Source: Mycobacteroides saopaulense
GTDB lineage: Bacteria; Actinomycetota; Actinomycetes; Mycobacteriales; Mycobacteriaceae
Assembly: GCF_001456355.1 (NCBI RefSeq)
Contig: NZ_CP010271.1
Span: 2,666,001-2,730,000, forward strand
DNA: 64,000 nt
Reading direction: 5' to 3'
Shown: piece after piece, positions 1 through 8,249 of the stretch
How positions within the stretch are numbered: the stretch's first letter is position 1
Layout of the letters: every line of letters starts with the position of its first letter
Notes under the pieces: model-generated
Seen by the model: only the letters and a program-made list of their open reading frames with translations
What the model was told of the DNA's origin: nothing
Databases searched by the model: none
Made by a program: the position numbers and the translations under genes

Positions 1-1417
1 ACTCCTCCCACACCTCGTCGGATCCAACGAATTTCGTCTCGTCCTTGGTGGAGAGTTCCAGGTAGAAATCGTCGAGCCCGTAGTCGGACAGCAGGTCGAG
101 CACGAACCTCAGCAGGGAGGTCAGCTCCTCGTGCATCTGCTCACGGGTGGTGTAGATGTGCGCATCGTCCTGGGTCATGCCGCGCACGCGGGTCAGGCCG
201 TGCACCACACCGGACTTCTCGTAGCGGTACACCGAGCCGAATTCGAACAGCCGCAGAGGCAATTCACGGTACGAACGGCCCCGGGCCCGATAGATCAGGT
301 GATGCATCGGGCAGTTCATGGGCTTGAGGTAGTAGTTCTGCCCCGGCTTGCGCACGGTGCCGTCCTCGTTGAGCTCGGCGTCGATGTGCATCGGGGGGAA
401 CATCCCGTCGGAGTACCAGTCCAGGTGCCCGGAGGTTTGGTACAGGTTCTCCTTGGTGATGTGCGGGGTGTTGACGAACTCATACCCCGCGGCAGTGTGC
501 TTGGCGCGCGAGTAGTCCTCCAACTCCTTGCGGACGATTCCGCCCTTCGGGTGGAAAACCGGTAAGCCGGAACCGATTTCGTCGGGAAAACTGAACAGGT
601 CGAGCTCCACGCCGAGCTTGCGGTGGTCGCGTCGCTGCGCCTCTTCCAGCAGTTCGAGGTGCTTGTCGAGGGCCTCCTGCGACTCCCAGGCGGTGCCGTA
701 GACGCGCTGCATGCTGGCGTTGGCCTGGTTGCCGCGCCAGTAGGCCGCCGAGCTGCGGGTGAGTCGGAACGCCGGAATGTGCTTGGTGGTCGGGATGTGC
801 GGGCCCCGGCACAGGTCGAACCATTCCCGTTCGCCGGTACGAGGATTCAGGTTGTCGTAGGCGGACAGCTCGTCGCCGCCGACCTCCATGACCTCTGGAT
901 CGAGGATCGGAGACTTGTCTGAGTCTCCAGCAACGAGCTCCAGCTTGAACGGCTCGTTCGCCAGCTCGGCCTGAGCCTCTTCCACCGATTCGTACACTCG
1001 GCGCGAAAAGCGTTGCCCCTCTTTGATGATCTGCTTCATCTTCTTCTCGAGGGCGGTCAGATCCTCGGGAGTGAAGGCGTGATCGATCCCGAAGTCGTAG
1101 TAGAAGCCATCGGTGATCGGCGGTCCGATGCCGAGCTTGGCCTGCGGGAAGAGGTCCTGCACGGCCTGCGCCAAGACGTGCGCGGCGGAGTGCCGGATGA
1201 CACTGCGGCCGTCCTCGGTGTTGGCCGCAACCGGCTCCACCTCGGTGTCGGCGTCCGGAGTCCAGGACAGATCCTTCAGCGCGCCGCCCACCCGCACGAC
1301 GACGATGGCGTCGTCTCCCTTGCCCGGCAGGCCGGCCTCGCGTACCGCGGTCCCTGCCGTCGTCCCGGCCGGCACCCGGATTGGGGCCACAAGGGAAGAC
1401 GGGTTGGGCGCAGTCAT
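1..1417 (-). CDS. thrS: Threonine--tRNA ligase, N-terminal part (cut by window edge)
   Basis: Charges tRNA-Thr with threonine in the cytoplasm. The minus-strand reading frame is open from the ATG at 1417 to the window edge, giving about 472 of the roughly 690 residues usual for the family. Visible parts in order are the N-terminal TGS-like region, the editing domain with HSAAH and the CRGPH segment, and the class II catalytic core containing MNCPMHH (a zinc-site Cys) and [11 protein letters not shown] (motif 2). The C-terminal anticodon-binding domain lies outside the window. Plus-strand open frames over this region are antisense shadows. The family is certain; only the missing end limits the entry. 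Confidence 0.96.
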   Translation of the reverse strand, partial: MTAPNPSSLVAPIRVPAGTTAGTAVREAGLPGKGDDAIVVVRVGGALKDLSWTPDADTEVEPVAANTEDGRSVIRHSAAHVLAQAVQDLFPQAKLGIGPPITDGFYYDFGIDHAFTPEDLTALEKKMKQIIKEGQRFSRRVYESVEEAQAELANEPFKLELVAGDSDKSPILDPEVMEVGGDELSAYDNLNPRTGEREWFDLCRGPHIPTTKHIPAFRLTRSSAAYWRGNQANASMQRVYGTAWESQEALDKHLELLEEAQRRDHRKLGVELDLFSFPDEIGSGLPVFHPKGGIVRKELEDYSRAKHTAAGYEFVNTPHITKENLYQTSGHLDWYSDGMFPPMHIDAELNEDGTVRKPGQNYYLKPMNCPMHHLIYRARGRSYRELPLRLFEFGSVYRYEKSGVVHGLTRVRGMTQDDAHIYTTREQMHEELTSLLRFVLDLLSDYGLDDFYLELSTKDETKFVGSDEVWEE

Positions 1418-1509
1418 CGGCAGTTCTCCAATTCAGGGACGGGGGGATTGCGAACTCATGCTATCGGTCCGCACCAGCGCCTTCCCAGCCTGATGGGCGC
1501 CATGAGCAC

Positions 1510-2487
1510 TTAGGCCGACTGCGCGCGGAATGTGTTCCGATATGCCAGCGGCGAGACCCCGGTGAGTCGGCGGAACTGCTCCCGGAAATTCGCAGGTGAA
1601 CCGAACCCCACCTCGCGGCCGATCCACTCCACCGGTTCCCCGGAACGTTCCAGCAGCTGCTGGGCGTGACGAACCCGCACCCCGGTCAGCCACTGCATGG
1701 GCGTCTGCCCCGTTTCCGCACGAAACCGCCGGTTGAGGCTGCGCACACTGGTGGACGCCCGAGCCGCGAGGTCGTCCAGGGACAGTTCCCGGTGGGCGTT
1801 GTGCTCGATCCACGCCAGGATCTCGCCGAGACCGGCCTCGGCGCGCTGACGGTTCCGGATGACGTACTGCGCCTGGCCGCCGTCACGGTGCAGTGGCGCC
1901 ACCGCCACCCGCGCCGCCTCCGAAGCCACCGCCGCGCCGTGATCGCGCGCGACGATGTGCAGACACAGGTCCAGCCCCGCCGCGGCGCCCGCGGAAGTCA
2001 GCACGTGCCCCTCGTCCACATACAGCACGTCGGCGTCCAGATGCACCGTGGGGAACATCTCCCGGAACAGGTCGGCGGCCAACCAATGCGTGGTGGCCCG
2101 CTTGCCGTCCAAAATCCCGGCTTCCGCGAGCGTGAAGGCTCCCGCACATATGGAGGCGATGCGCGCGCCGCGCCGGTAGGCGGCCTGCAGTGCCGCGATG
2201 ACGCCGTCGGGCGTGGGTGCGGTCGGATCATTGCGCGCCGGAACCACAATGGTGTCGGCGTCCGAAAGCGCTTCGAGCCCAAGATCTGTCGCGATGCCGA
2301 ACGGCCCCGCGGAGACGATCGGCTCGGTTCCGCACACCCGCACGCGGTAGGGCCGAGTGCCGTCGGGCAGATAGACGCGACGGAACACTTCGACCGCGGT
2401 GGCCAGGTCGAACCCGACGGTTTCGGGGAGCGCAAGCACCACCACGGAGTGAGGCTCGCCCGAACGACCCGATGACACGGAGTGCAT
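1510..2487 (-). CDS. GlxA-type AraC-family transcriptional regulator with DJ-1/PfpI domain
   Basis: A 325-residue protein with an N-terminal DJ-1/PfpI (class I amidotransferase-like) domain, about residues 14-180. The nucleophile-elbow Cys is at about 114 (ICAGAF). A C-terminal AraC HTH pair follows at about 225-320 (SLDDLAARASTSVRSLNRRF and GFGSPANFREQFRR). Such GlxA-type proteins are DNA-binding regulators; the ligand is unknown. It is divergent from another DJ-1-fold protein starting at 2572, with under 90 nt between the starts, so it may regulate that gene. The start is the ATG at 2487; the first few residues before the domain are poorly constrained. Confidence 0.88.
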   Translation of the reverse strand: MHSVSSGRSGEPHSVVVLALPETVGFDLATAVEVFRRVYLPDGTRPYRVRVCGTEPIVSAGPFGIATDLGLEALSDADTIVVPARNDPTAPTPDGVIAALQAAYRRGARIASICAGAFTLAEAGILDGKRATTHWLAADLFREMFPTVHLDADVLYVDEGHVLTSAGAAAGLDLCLHIVARDHGAAVASEAARVAVAPLHRDGGQAQYVIRNRQRAEAGLGEILAWIEHNAHRELSLDDLAARASTSVRSLNRRFRAETGQTPMQWLTGVRVRHAQQLLERSGEPVEWIGREVGFGSPANFREQFRRLTGVSPLAYRNTFRAQSA

Positions 2488-2571
2488 CCGGCCAGCCTAG
2501 CTCCGCGTTGGCAATATCTCGTCGGAGTATGGCTATCTGGCCACTTCTGTCCAGATTCCCGCTGCGTGAGC

Positions 2572-3315
2572 ATGACTTTCATGCAGATAGCGATCCTGGC
2601 CTACCCGGGCATGACGGCACTCGACGCGATTGGACCGTACGAAATGCTCCGGGGAATCCCCGACGCACAACTTCGGTTCGTCTGGCGCGAGCCGGGCCCG
2701 ATAGTGACCGACAGCGGCGTGCTGACGCTCGGTGCGACCCACTCATTCGACGAGACCCCGGCACCTAACGTCGTCCTTGTCGGCGGCTCGATACCCGCCA
2801 CCATGAGCACGGCCACCGACGAGAGCGTCCTGCGCTGGCTGCGGAACGCACATCGGACCTCGACGTGGACCGCGTCCGTCTGTAGCGGGTCGCTCATTCT
2901 CGGCGCCGCCGGAATCCTGCGCGGCAAGGACGCCACCTGCCACTGGGCCGGACAGCGAGTGCTCGCGACCTTCGGAGCGAATCCACAGCGGGACAAGAGG
3001 ATCGTCCGCGACGGCAAGGTGATCACCGCGGCCGGCGTATCGGCCGGGCTCGACCTCGGGCTCTGGCTCGTCGGCCAGATCGCCGGTCGGCCGCGCGCCG
3101 AGGCCACGCAACTGTGCATCGAATACGACCCGCAGCCACCATTCGATACCGGCCACATGAGCAAGGCTTCCACCCGCAACAAGGCGGATGCCGTGCGGAT
3201 GATGAAGAGCATGATCTCTGCGCGCGAGGCCGGTGCGGAATTCGCCGCCGGTTCAAAAGTGTTGTGGACGAGCGTTATCGACCGCGTACGGCGAACGTCA
3301 GCCGCCAATTCCTAG
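2572..3315 (+). CDS. DJ-1/PfpI family protein (isonitrile-hydratase-like)
   Basis: A 247-residue single-domain DJ-1/PfpI protein. The fold is visible in MQIAILAYPGMTALDAIGPYE at the N terminus and in SVCSGSLILGAAGIL around residue 104, where the Cys is the expected nucleophile. Isonitrile hydratases share this layout, but the substrate cannot be read from the sequence. The open frame extends upstream to 2482, overlapping the divergent regulator, so I chose the ATG at 2572; an in-frame GTG at 2566 and an ATG at 2581 are alternatives. Its place opposite a GlxA-type regulator suggests an inducible stress or detoxification function (inference). Confidence 0.8.
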   Translation: MTFMQIAILAYPGMTALDAIGPYEMLRGIPDAQLRFVWREPGPIVTDSGVLTLGATHSFDETPAPNVVLVGGSIPATMSTATDESVLRWLRNAHRTSTWTASVCSGSLILGAAGILRGKDATCHWAGQRVLATFGANPQRDKRIVRDGKVITAAGVSAGLDLGLWLVGQIAGRPRAEATQLCIEYDPQPPFDTGHMSKASTRNKADAVRMMKSMISAREAGAEFAAGSKVLWTSVIDRVRRTSAANS

Positions 3316-3711
3316 CGGACTCTTGAGCCAGGGCGTCTGGATCCCGAGCAATGCGGCGATCCAGCCGAGGGCTCCCAGTACCCAGAGCGTTGCCACCACC
3401 AGCGCAGCGGTGAAGAGCACCCCGATCCCCCGCAACCACTGGGGTTGCGGGGAGAACCAGGCCATGAATCGGTCGTAGCGGTCCCTGACCGCACGGAGAA
3501 GCTTTCTTGCCCAGGAGAACTCGGAGGCAAGGATCGCCAGGCCAAGAAACACGATCGCCCAGCCGGGCCCCGGGTACGGAATGGCGATGATGCCCGCACC
3601 CAGCACCACCAGGCCGATGACCGCGACCATCATGCGGTAGAGCAGGTCCAGCGCAGGCTTGTCCCGCACCCCGTCGCGCCATCGAGCCCACCGACGCGTG
3701 GCCCGGTTCAC
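3298..3711 (-). CDS. Small membrane protein, TIGR02611/PGPGW-like
   Basis: A 137-residue protein with two hydrophobic stretches (about residues 25-65 and 95-125). The first contains YPGPGW, the hallmark of a small actinobacterial transmembrane family. The GTG start at 3711 overlaps the stop of the upstream thioesterase gene as GTGA, so the pair is probably translationally coupled. A longer upstream reading frame exists but lies inside the thioesterase gene in another phase. The 3' end overlaps the end of the plus-strand DJ-1 gene by 18 nt. No function is known to me. Confidence 0.72.
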   Translation of the reverse strand: MNRATRRWARWRDGVRDKPALDLLYRMMVAVIGLVVLGAGIIAIPYPGPGWAIVFLGLAILASEFSWARKLLRAVRDRYDRFMAWFSPQPQWLRGIGVLFTAALVVATLWVLGALGWIAALLGIQTPWLKSPLGIGG

Positions 3712-4337
3712 GGCTGGCCGGGGTTGAGTTTCACGAACAGCGCGTCGGCCTCGGCGAGCACGTCGTCGCCGTCGAGCAATCTGCTGGTCAGGAACACCTT
3801 GCGGCCCTCCACCCGCTGCAGGGTGCAGTCGTACTGCAGCTCCTTCTCGATGGGGGTGATCTTGCGGTAGTTGATGTTCAGGTACGCAGTGCGCAGCTTG
3901 CGCAGATCGGTCAGCAGCATGGATCCGGTGCCGAAAATGGTGTCGAAGAGCAGCCCGAGGCATCCGCCGTGCACCGCCCCGTTGCGCCCCAGGTGGTAGC
4001 GGCCGAATGTGGCCGTACCCGCCAGAACCCCATTGTCGAAGCTGTCGATGGTCATCGGGACCAGCAAGATGTTTCCGCGCAACGGCAGATCGGTGCGCCG
4101 GCCCGAGGGCGAGTCCCATTCGGAGACCTCATAGGGAGCCAACAGCTCATTCATGGCATCGAGCTGGTTGGCCAGCTCGGTGACCACCTCGTCGGGAGGC
4201 AATGCGGCGCGAGCGCGGTCCTGCAGGGTGCGCAGCGCGTCGATGAAGCGGCCATAGTCGGGGCCGCCCTTGAGGGTGGGATCGGGAGGGTTGAACCCGC
4301 CGCCCTCGTGCGCAGTAACTGCTTCCTCTGTGGTCAT
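3708..4337 (-). CDS. PaaI/4HBT-type hotdog thioesterase
   Basis: A 209-residue hotdog-fold protein. The segment RNGAVHGGCLGLLFDTIFG (about residues 120-138) is the HGG-type catalytic helix of PaaI-family acyl-CoA thioesterases, followed by strand-rich sequence (NINYRKITP). The N-terminal 80 residues are an extra helical region typical of mycobacterial members. The acyl substrate is unknown. It is the first gene of a two-gene unit with the PGPGW membrane protein (4-nt overlap). Its start codon overlaps the putative upstream start of the divergent DUF1990 gene. Confidence 0.82.
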   Translation of the reverse strand: MTTEEAVTAHEGGGFNPPDPTLKGGPDYGRFIDALRTLQDRARAALPPDEVVTELANQLDAMNELLAPYEVSEWDSPSGRRTDLPLRGNILLVPMTIDSFDNGVLAGTATFGRYHLGRNGAVHGGCLGLLFDTIFGTGSMLLTDLRKLRTAYLNINYRKITPIEKELQYDCTLQRVEGRKVFLTSRLLDGDDVLAEADALFVKLNPGQP

Positions 4338-4356
4338 GCTCCCCTACGTTATTGGG

Positions 4357-4854
4357 GTGGATATTGAACGACTGAGCCAGCTCCCGTTCACCTACCCCGA
4401 GATCGGCGCGACGGCCGGTGAACTGCCCGCCGAATACCACCACGTGCGGGAATCTCGGCAGATCGGAACGGGTAGGGCACGGTTCGAGGAGGCCGCCGCC
4501 AGTCTCATGCGGTTCGGCATCCAGCGCGGGATCGGGCTGCGGGTGCTGACGTCGGCGCCCGCTGCTGCCGAAGGCGTGAACGTGGCGACACGGCTCTGGC
4601 CGTTCTGGGCCTTGTGCCGCGTGGTGTATCTGGTCGACGAGCCGAATCGGCGCGGTTTCGCGTACGGCACCTTGCAGGGGCATCCCGAGACCGGTGAAGA
4701 AGCGTTCATCGTGCGCTTCGATCCAGCTAATGATGTTGTTTCCGTGGAGATTACGGCCTTCTCGAAACCCTCGTTCTGGTGGGTCCGCGTGGGCAACTTG
4801 GTCGTGAAGCAACTGCAGCGGGCAGTAACTCAGCGGTACCTGCGCGCACTCTGA
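4357..4854 (+). CDS. DUF1990-like protein
   Basis: A protein of about 165 residues resembling the DUF1990 family: SQLPFTYPEIGATAG at the N terminus, then a G-rich RFGIQRGIGLRVLTSAP core, and PSFWWVRVGNLVVKQLQ near the C terminus. The GTG at 4357 is chosen because it puts the family N terminus (YPE) about 15 residues in; the ATG at 4336 would add seven residues but overlaps the divergent start. The biochemical role is unknown; relatives are cytoplasmic proteins that may bind lipids or small molecules. Confidence 0.7.
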   Translation: MDIERLSQLPFTYPEIGATAGELPAEYHHVRESRQIGTGRARFEEAAASLMRFGIQRGIGLRVLTSAPAAAEGVNVATRLWPFWALCRVVYLVDEPNRRGFAYGTLQGHPETGEEAFIVRFDPANDVVSVEITAFSKPSFWWVRVGNLVVKQLQRAVTQRYLRAL

Positions 4855-4935
4855 ACGCCGCGTCTCGGCGTCATCCACACATAACCCTCCCCCGGTAACC
4901 TACGGGTTAGCTGGGAATTCGATACTGCTACCCAT

Positions 4936-5124
4936 ATGGATAGCTGCCGGACCGCCTGCACGGGCGGCGCGCCACGTGTCGGCGGGGCCTGCACCCAGCC
5001 CGGCACCAACCTGTACGACCGCGGCTTCCACGAACCCACCCATGAGGGTGCCAACCCCCGTACCCCGCTGGGCACCAATCCGCAGGTGCCCTTCGGCACG
5101 AACACCACCACCGTTCTGCAGTAA
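4936..5124 (+). CDS. Small Cys-containing protein with Gly-Thr-Asn-Pro repeats, unknown
   Basis: A 62-residue open frame. The first 25 residues hold three Cys (SCRTACTGG and GGACTQ). The second half is a degenerate repeat with spaced GTN or GAN tripeptides, seen in EGANPRTPLGTNPQVPFGTN. The coding-level periodicity in this frame, preserved through codon changes, argues that it is translated. No strong ribosome-binding site is visible, and a 91-residue frame overlaps it on the other strand. It sits alone between a DUF1990-like gene and a PPOX-fold gene. Function is not recognised; it could be a small secreted or structural peptide, or a modified-peptide precursor without a nearby enzyme. Confidence 0.4.
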   Translation: MDSCRTACTGGAPRVGGACTQPGTNLYDRGFHEPTHEGANPRTPLGTNPQVPFGTNTTTVLQ

Positions 5125-5215
5125 GCCCATCACGACACGATGCCCGGTCGACGACGTTGTCGGCCGACCGCACACCCCGGGAATGAAACAGGGCGCCGCA
5201 GAGTAGAAATCTCAC

Positions 5216-5638
5216 ATGGAACTCAATGACGCCGCCCGCGCACTCATCGGCGCGGGTGCCGATGCCACGCTGGTGACCATCAACCCTGACGGCAGCCCGC
5301 AGGTATCCGTGGTGTGGGTTGCCCTGCAATCCACACCAGAAGGCGACGAGCTGGTGGCCGCGCATCTGTCGGGCAACTACAAGAAGCTGCGCAACATCCG
5401 ACGCGATTCCCACGTCGCCGTGACCATCCTTGCTCCCAGCCAGCCCGGGCAGCAGCGTGAATATCTGGCCGTCACCGGTTCGGCACGCGTGGTCGAGGGC
5501 GGCGCACCGGAGCTGCTCAGCCAGCTCGCCGTCGCGCTGCTGGGCTCGGACGAACACTTCCCGCCACCCAACTCCCCGGACGGCTACCTGACTCGAATCC
5601 GCATCGAATCGGTGGGTGGCCACGGCCCCTGGGTCTGA
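5216..5638 (+). CDS. PPOX-class (pyridoxamine 5'-phosphate oxidase-like) F420/FMN-binding protein
   Basis: A 140-residue split-barrel flavin/F420-binding protein. The N-terminal strand TLVTINPDGSPQVSVVWVAL, the central HLSGNYKKLRNIRRDSHVAVTIL (cofactor phosphate contacts) and YLAVTGSARVVEGG match actinobacterial PPOX-class proteins, many of which use F420. The substrate is unknown. The ATG at 5216 gives the normal family length. The gene is convergent with the acyl reductase gene at 5730, and a long DNA dyad lies between them. Confidence 0.85.
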   Translation: MELNDAARALIGAGADATLVTINPDGSPQVSVVWVALQSTPEGDELVAAHLSGNYKKLRNIRRDSHVAVTILAPSQPGQQREYLAVTGSARVVEGGAPELLSQLAVALLGSDEHFPPPNSPDGYLTRIRIESVGGHGPWV

Positions 5639-5655
5639 CTCGGTCTCGGTCCCTC

Positions 5656-5712
5656 CGAGATGACATCTACGCGGGTCAAGTACGTAGACACACTCGCGTG
5701 AATGTCATCTCG
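5656..5712. repeat. 57-bp intergenic inverted repeat between convergent genes
   Basis: The left arm at 5656-5666 (CGAGATGACAT) is the exact reverse complement of 5702-5712. With wobble pairs the stem continues inwards through ACGCG/CGCGT and beyond. No T-run follows, so it is not a textbook intrinsic terminator, although its place between two convergent stops fits a bidirectional transcript end. It could also be a dispersed intergenic repeat. Confidence 0.6.
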
Positions 5713-5729
5713 GCGCCGAGGATCTGACC

Positions 5730-7094
5730 TCAGTCGCGGATAACGCCCTTGGTGCGCATCAGGAAATCGGCGAGAAATCCGTCGTGCGGGATGTGGGGCG
5801 CGGCGTAGGAGGTCGGGTGTCTGCCGCTGTAGACGTTGGACACCGTCGGTTCGGCCACCAGGGCGTCGATGAGTTCCCCGTCGCTGGTGATCGCAGTGAT
5901 CACCAGCGAATGCCGCAGCGGGACAACGCCGTCGGCGCGGCTCCACGGCGCGATCCACACACACGGGAACGCCAGCTCGGTGTTGAGCTTGTCGACGTCG
6001 GCTCGCTGTAGCAGATGCACGGCCGGCCGCAACGCGGCCGAACCATCGCCGAGGTCGGCAACCACCTGCTGGGCACCGAGGAGCGCGGTCGCGCCCTGCG
6101 CCCTAGCGGCCAGATACTCGCCGACGCGGCGCGCGGCATCGAGTGGCTGGACCGGCAAGACCGCCCGTTCATCGGTGACGGGCAGCGGCGTGATCTGTGC
6201 AAGCCTGGCCGCGATCGCCTCCGCCAGGGGTCGCGGATCGCCCTCGAAGAGAACGGCCGTGGTGTTGGTACACGCCATGCCACCGTGTCCGCCGATCGAC
6301 TCGACGACGATGTCGAGGTAGTCACGCCAGTCGTGTTCGGCGGTGATCAGGATCTTGCTGCGCCCAGGACCATTCACCATCACCGTGGGGTCGCCGGCGT
6401 ATTTGCCCACGATGTCCTGCCCGCCGTAGACAACGGAAAGGTCTGCCGCGGAGATGATCTCGGCCGCGCCCGCATGGTCGGTGGGGAGATACAGAGCATC
6501 TTCGGGCCGAAATCCCGCGGTGCGTAACGCATTGACGAGCCGGTGCCCGGTGAAGGGCTCGCGCCGCGAGGGCCGGATGGCCACGCGATAGCCCAATGCC
6601 AGTGCCTGCGCCCACGCACCGTGCACACCGGGACTGTTCCCCGATGCGTGCACGGCCAGCACATCACCCCGGCGCACCCAGACTGAGCTCCCCTGACGAG
6701 TGCGTCCGTCGTGCCAGTGCAGGGCCGCTCCCGTGGGCCGGGCGGGTGCCACCGCGTCCATCGCACGGCGCACGGCCTCCGCGACGCCGTGCGCGCTGGA
6801 GCGTGCGACGGCGACGGGCAATCCCGCGACCCGGCTGACGGCGTCGACGTACTGATCGAAGCCCTGGCCCCCGATCTCCGTGTCGGTGAAGATCTCGGCG
6901 GCTTCGGCCAGCGCGGCGTCGCGCCGATTCGGCGCCAGGGGCCCGGCGGCGCGCTGCGCACCGATGCTGCGGCTCACATACAGCGAGGGCACCATGCTCA
7001 ACTCGGCGACCGGTTCCCCGGCCATGTCGGTGATCACCGCACGCGTGCGGGTGCGGTATTCGCCGGAGGGGCCTAGCGCGTCCACTGCGATCAC
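5730..7094 (-). CDS. LuxC/EhpG-like acyl reductase (aldehyde dehydrogenase fold)
   Basis: A 454-residue protein of the acyl-CoA reductase/LuxC-like branch of the aldehyde dehydrogenase superfamily. The likely catalytic Cys is at about 275 in GGHGGMACTNT, and the nucleotide-binding region is around GDVLAVHASGNSPGVHG (143-159). It starts with GTG two nucleotides after the stop of the adenylating-enzyme gene, so the two are coupled. Together they resemble the EhpF/EhpG pair of griseoluteic acid biosynthesis, proposed to activate a carboxylate and reduce it to an aldehyde. Here the pair ends a putative catabolic operon. The substrate is unknown; the family is fairly secure and the pathway is inference. 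Confidence 0.78.
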   Translation of the reverse strand: MIAVDALGPSGEYRTRTRAVITDMAGEPVAELSMVPSLYVSRSIGAQRAAGPLAPNRRDAALAEAAEIFTDTEIGGQGFDQYVDAVSRVAGLPVAVARSSAHGVAEAVRRAMDAVAPARPTGAALHWHDGRTRQGSSVWVRRGDVLAVHASGNSPGVHGAWAQALALGYRVAIRPSRREPFTGHRLVNALRTAGFRPEDALYLPTDHAGAAEIISAADLSVVYGGQDIVGKYAGDPTVMVNGPGRSKILITAEHDWRDYLDIVVESIGGHGGMACTNTTAVLFEGDPRPLAEAIAARLAQITPLPVTDERAVLPVQPLDAARRVGEYLAARAQGATALLGAQQVVADLGDGSAALRPAVHLLQRADVDKLNTELAFPCVWIAPWSRADGVVPLRHSLVITAITSDGELIDALVAEPTVSNVYSGRHPTSYAAPHIPHDGFLADFLMRTKGVIRD

Positions 7095-7096
7095 GA

Positions 7097-8188
7097 TCAG
7101 TAGACGCCTTCGACGACTGCCTCGCCCTCGAAGGTCGCGACGGGAACCACCTGACTGACGGAATCACCGATCTGGTCGTCGGGGCCGGGTATCCGGATCG
7201 CACTGTCGCGTTCGAGGTTGTTGGGGATGAACATGCCCTTGCTGATGTGGTTCATCACCACCTGGCCGCGCTGGCCGTGGGGCACCGGCTCGCCTGTCTG
7301 CGGATCGACGACCCAGAAGACGACATACGGCGAGCGGGGATCGAACACGAAAGCATCACCCACCACCCGAGTCTTGGCCTGCGACAGGATCATTGTGCTG
7401 CCGAACGCCATCGCGATCTGGGCCGACGGGAAGATCTCACGGAGCAGGTCCAGGGTGTCCAGATCCACGTGCGCCCCGCTGATCAGGATGTAGCGGATCT
7501 TCTGATTGACCAGCTCCACCATGGCGTCGTCGCGGGCGATCGCGCCCAGCAGCGGCGGGCTGGTGTGCAGGTTGGCCACATTCTGGGTCTGCAGCACGAA
7601 CCGCGCCTGCTCCAGCACGTGGGCCACGTACGCCGATACCTCGGCGGTGGCGCCCCGTGCGGCCAGCTTCTTGACCCAGCGTGGATCCAGGTCGACGGGA
7701 TAGAAGACCGATTCCAGCCGCTCGCTGACGGCGCGGGAGAAGTGGCCTACGCCGTGCGGGCCGCTGGGCATGAGAAACAGCAGGCCCGCGCCGGCCACGA
7801 ACCCCCCGGCGGTGAAGTCCTCGAGCTGCCACCGGGTGACCTGTTCGACCCAGTCGGGCAGCTGCGATGTGCGTTTGGGTGCGCCGGTGGTGCCACCCGA
7901 CTCGAAGACCTTGGGCAGCGGAGCGGGCGCTCCATAGCCGCGCGGAATGAGGTCCTCGACGGTTGCCTCCCGCAGCTCGTTGACCACGTTCGGAAACAGC
8001 CTCAGGTCATCGAAACCGTTCACGTCGGTCAGCGGGCGAAAATCCAGGGCCGCTGCGGTGCGCAACCAGAATGGAGAGCCGGTGTCTTCGCCGAAGTGCC
8101 AGGCGATGGCGGCCCGCAGATACGCCTCGGGGTCGGTCACCGGAACTGCCCTCGGAATGTCCAGTAGCGAGAAGTCGATCTCAGCCAT
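7097..8188 (-). CDS. EhpF-like adenylate-forming (ANL superfamily) enzyme
   Basis: A 363-residue acyl-adenylating enzyme lacking a large C-terminal lid. The ATP phosphate loop ESGGTTGAPKR is at about residues 96-106, and the adenine-binding area is near AMAFGSTMILSQ. Proteins of this size and motif set are often annotated as phenazine antibiotic biosynthesis proteins, after EhpF. They activate a carboxylic acid as acyl-adenylate for transfer or reduction. The ATG at 8188 has an AGGA element 8 nt upstream. It lies between a ketopantoate-reductase-like gene and the LuxC-like reductase, which suggests a carboxylate-to-aldehyde module. Confidence 0.75.
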   Translation of the reverse strand: MAEIDFSLLDIPRAVPVTDPEAYLRAAIAWHFGEDTGSPFWLRTAAALDFRPLTDVNGFDDLRLFPNVVNELREATVEDLIPRGYGAPAPLPKVFESGGTTGAPKRTSQLPDWVEQVTRWQLEDFTAGGFVAGAGLLFLMPSGPHGVGHFSRAVSERLESVFYPVDLDPRWVKKLAARGATAEVSAYVAHVLEQARFVLQTQNVANLHTSPPLLGAIARDDAMVELVNQKIRYILISGAHVDLDTLDLLREIFPSAQIAMAFGSTMILSQAKTRVVGDAFVFDPRSPYVVFWVVDPQTGEPVPHGQRGQVVMNHISKGMFIPNNLERDSAIRIPGPDDQIGDSVSQVVPVATFEGEAVVEGVY

Positions 8189-8249
8189 CTAGCAATCCTG
8201 GCGCAGGAAAGGCGATCCTAGAAGGAGTTTCACCGCCGTTCGCGGCGCG

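Noticed and set aside
4900..5175. Minus-strand frame opposite the GTN-repeat peptide
   Set aside because: Less structured translation; the repeat periodicity is more regular in the plus-strand frame. Not fully excluded.
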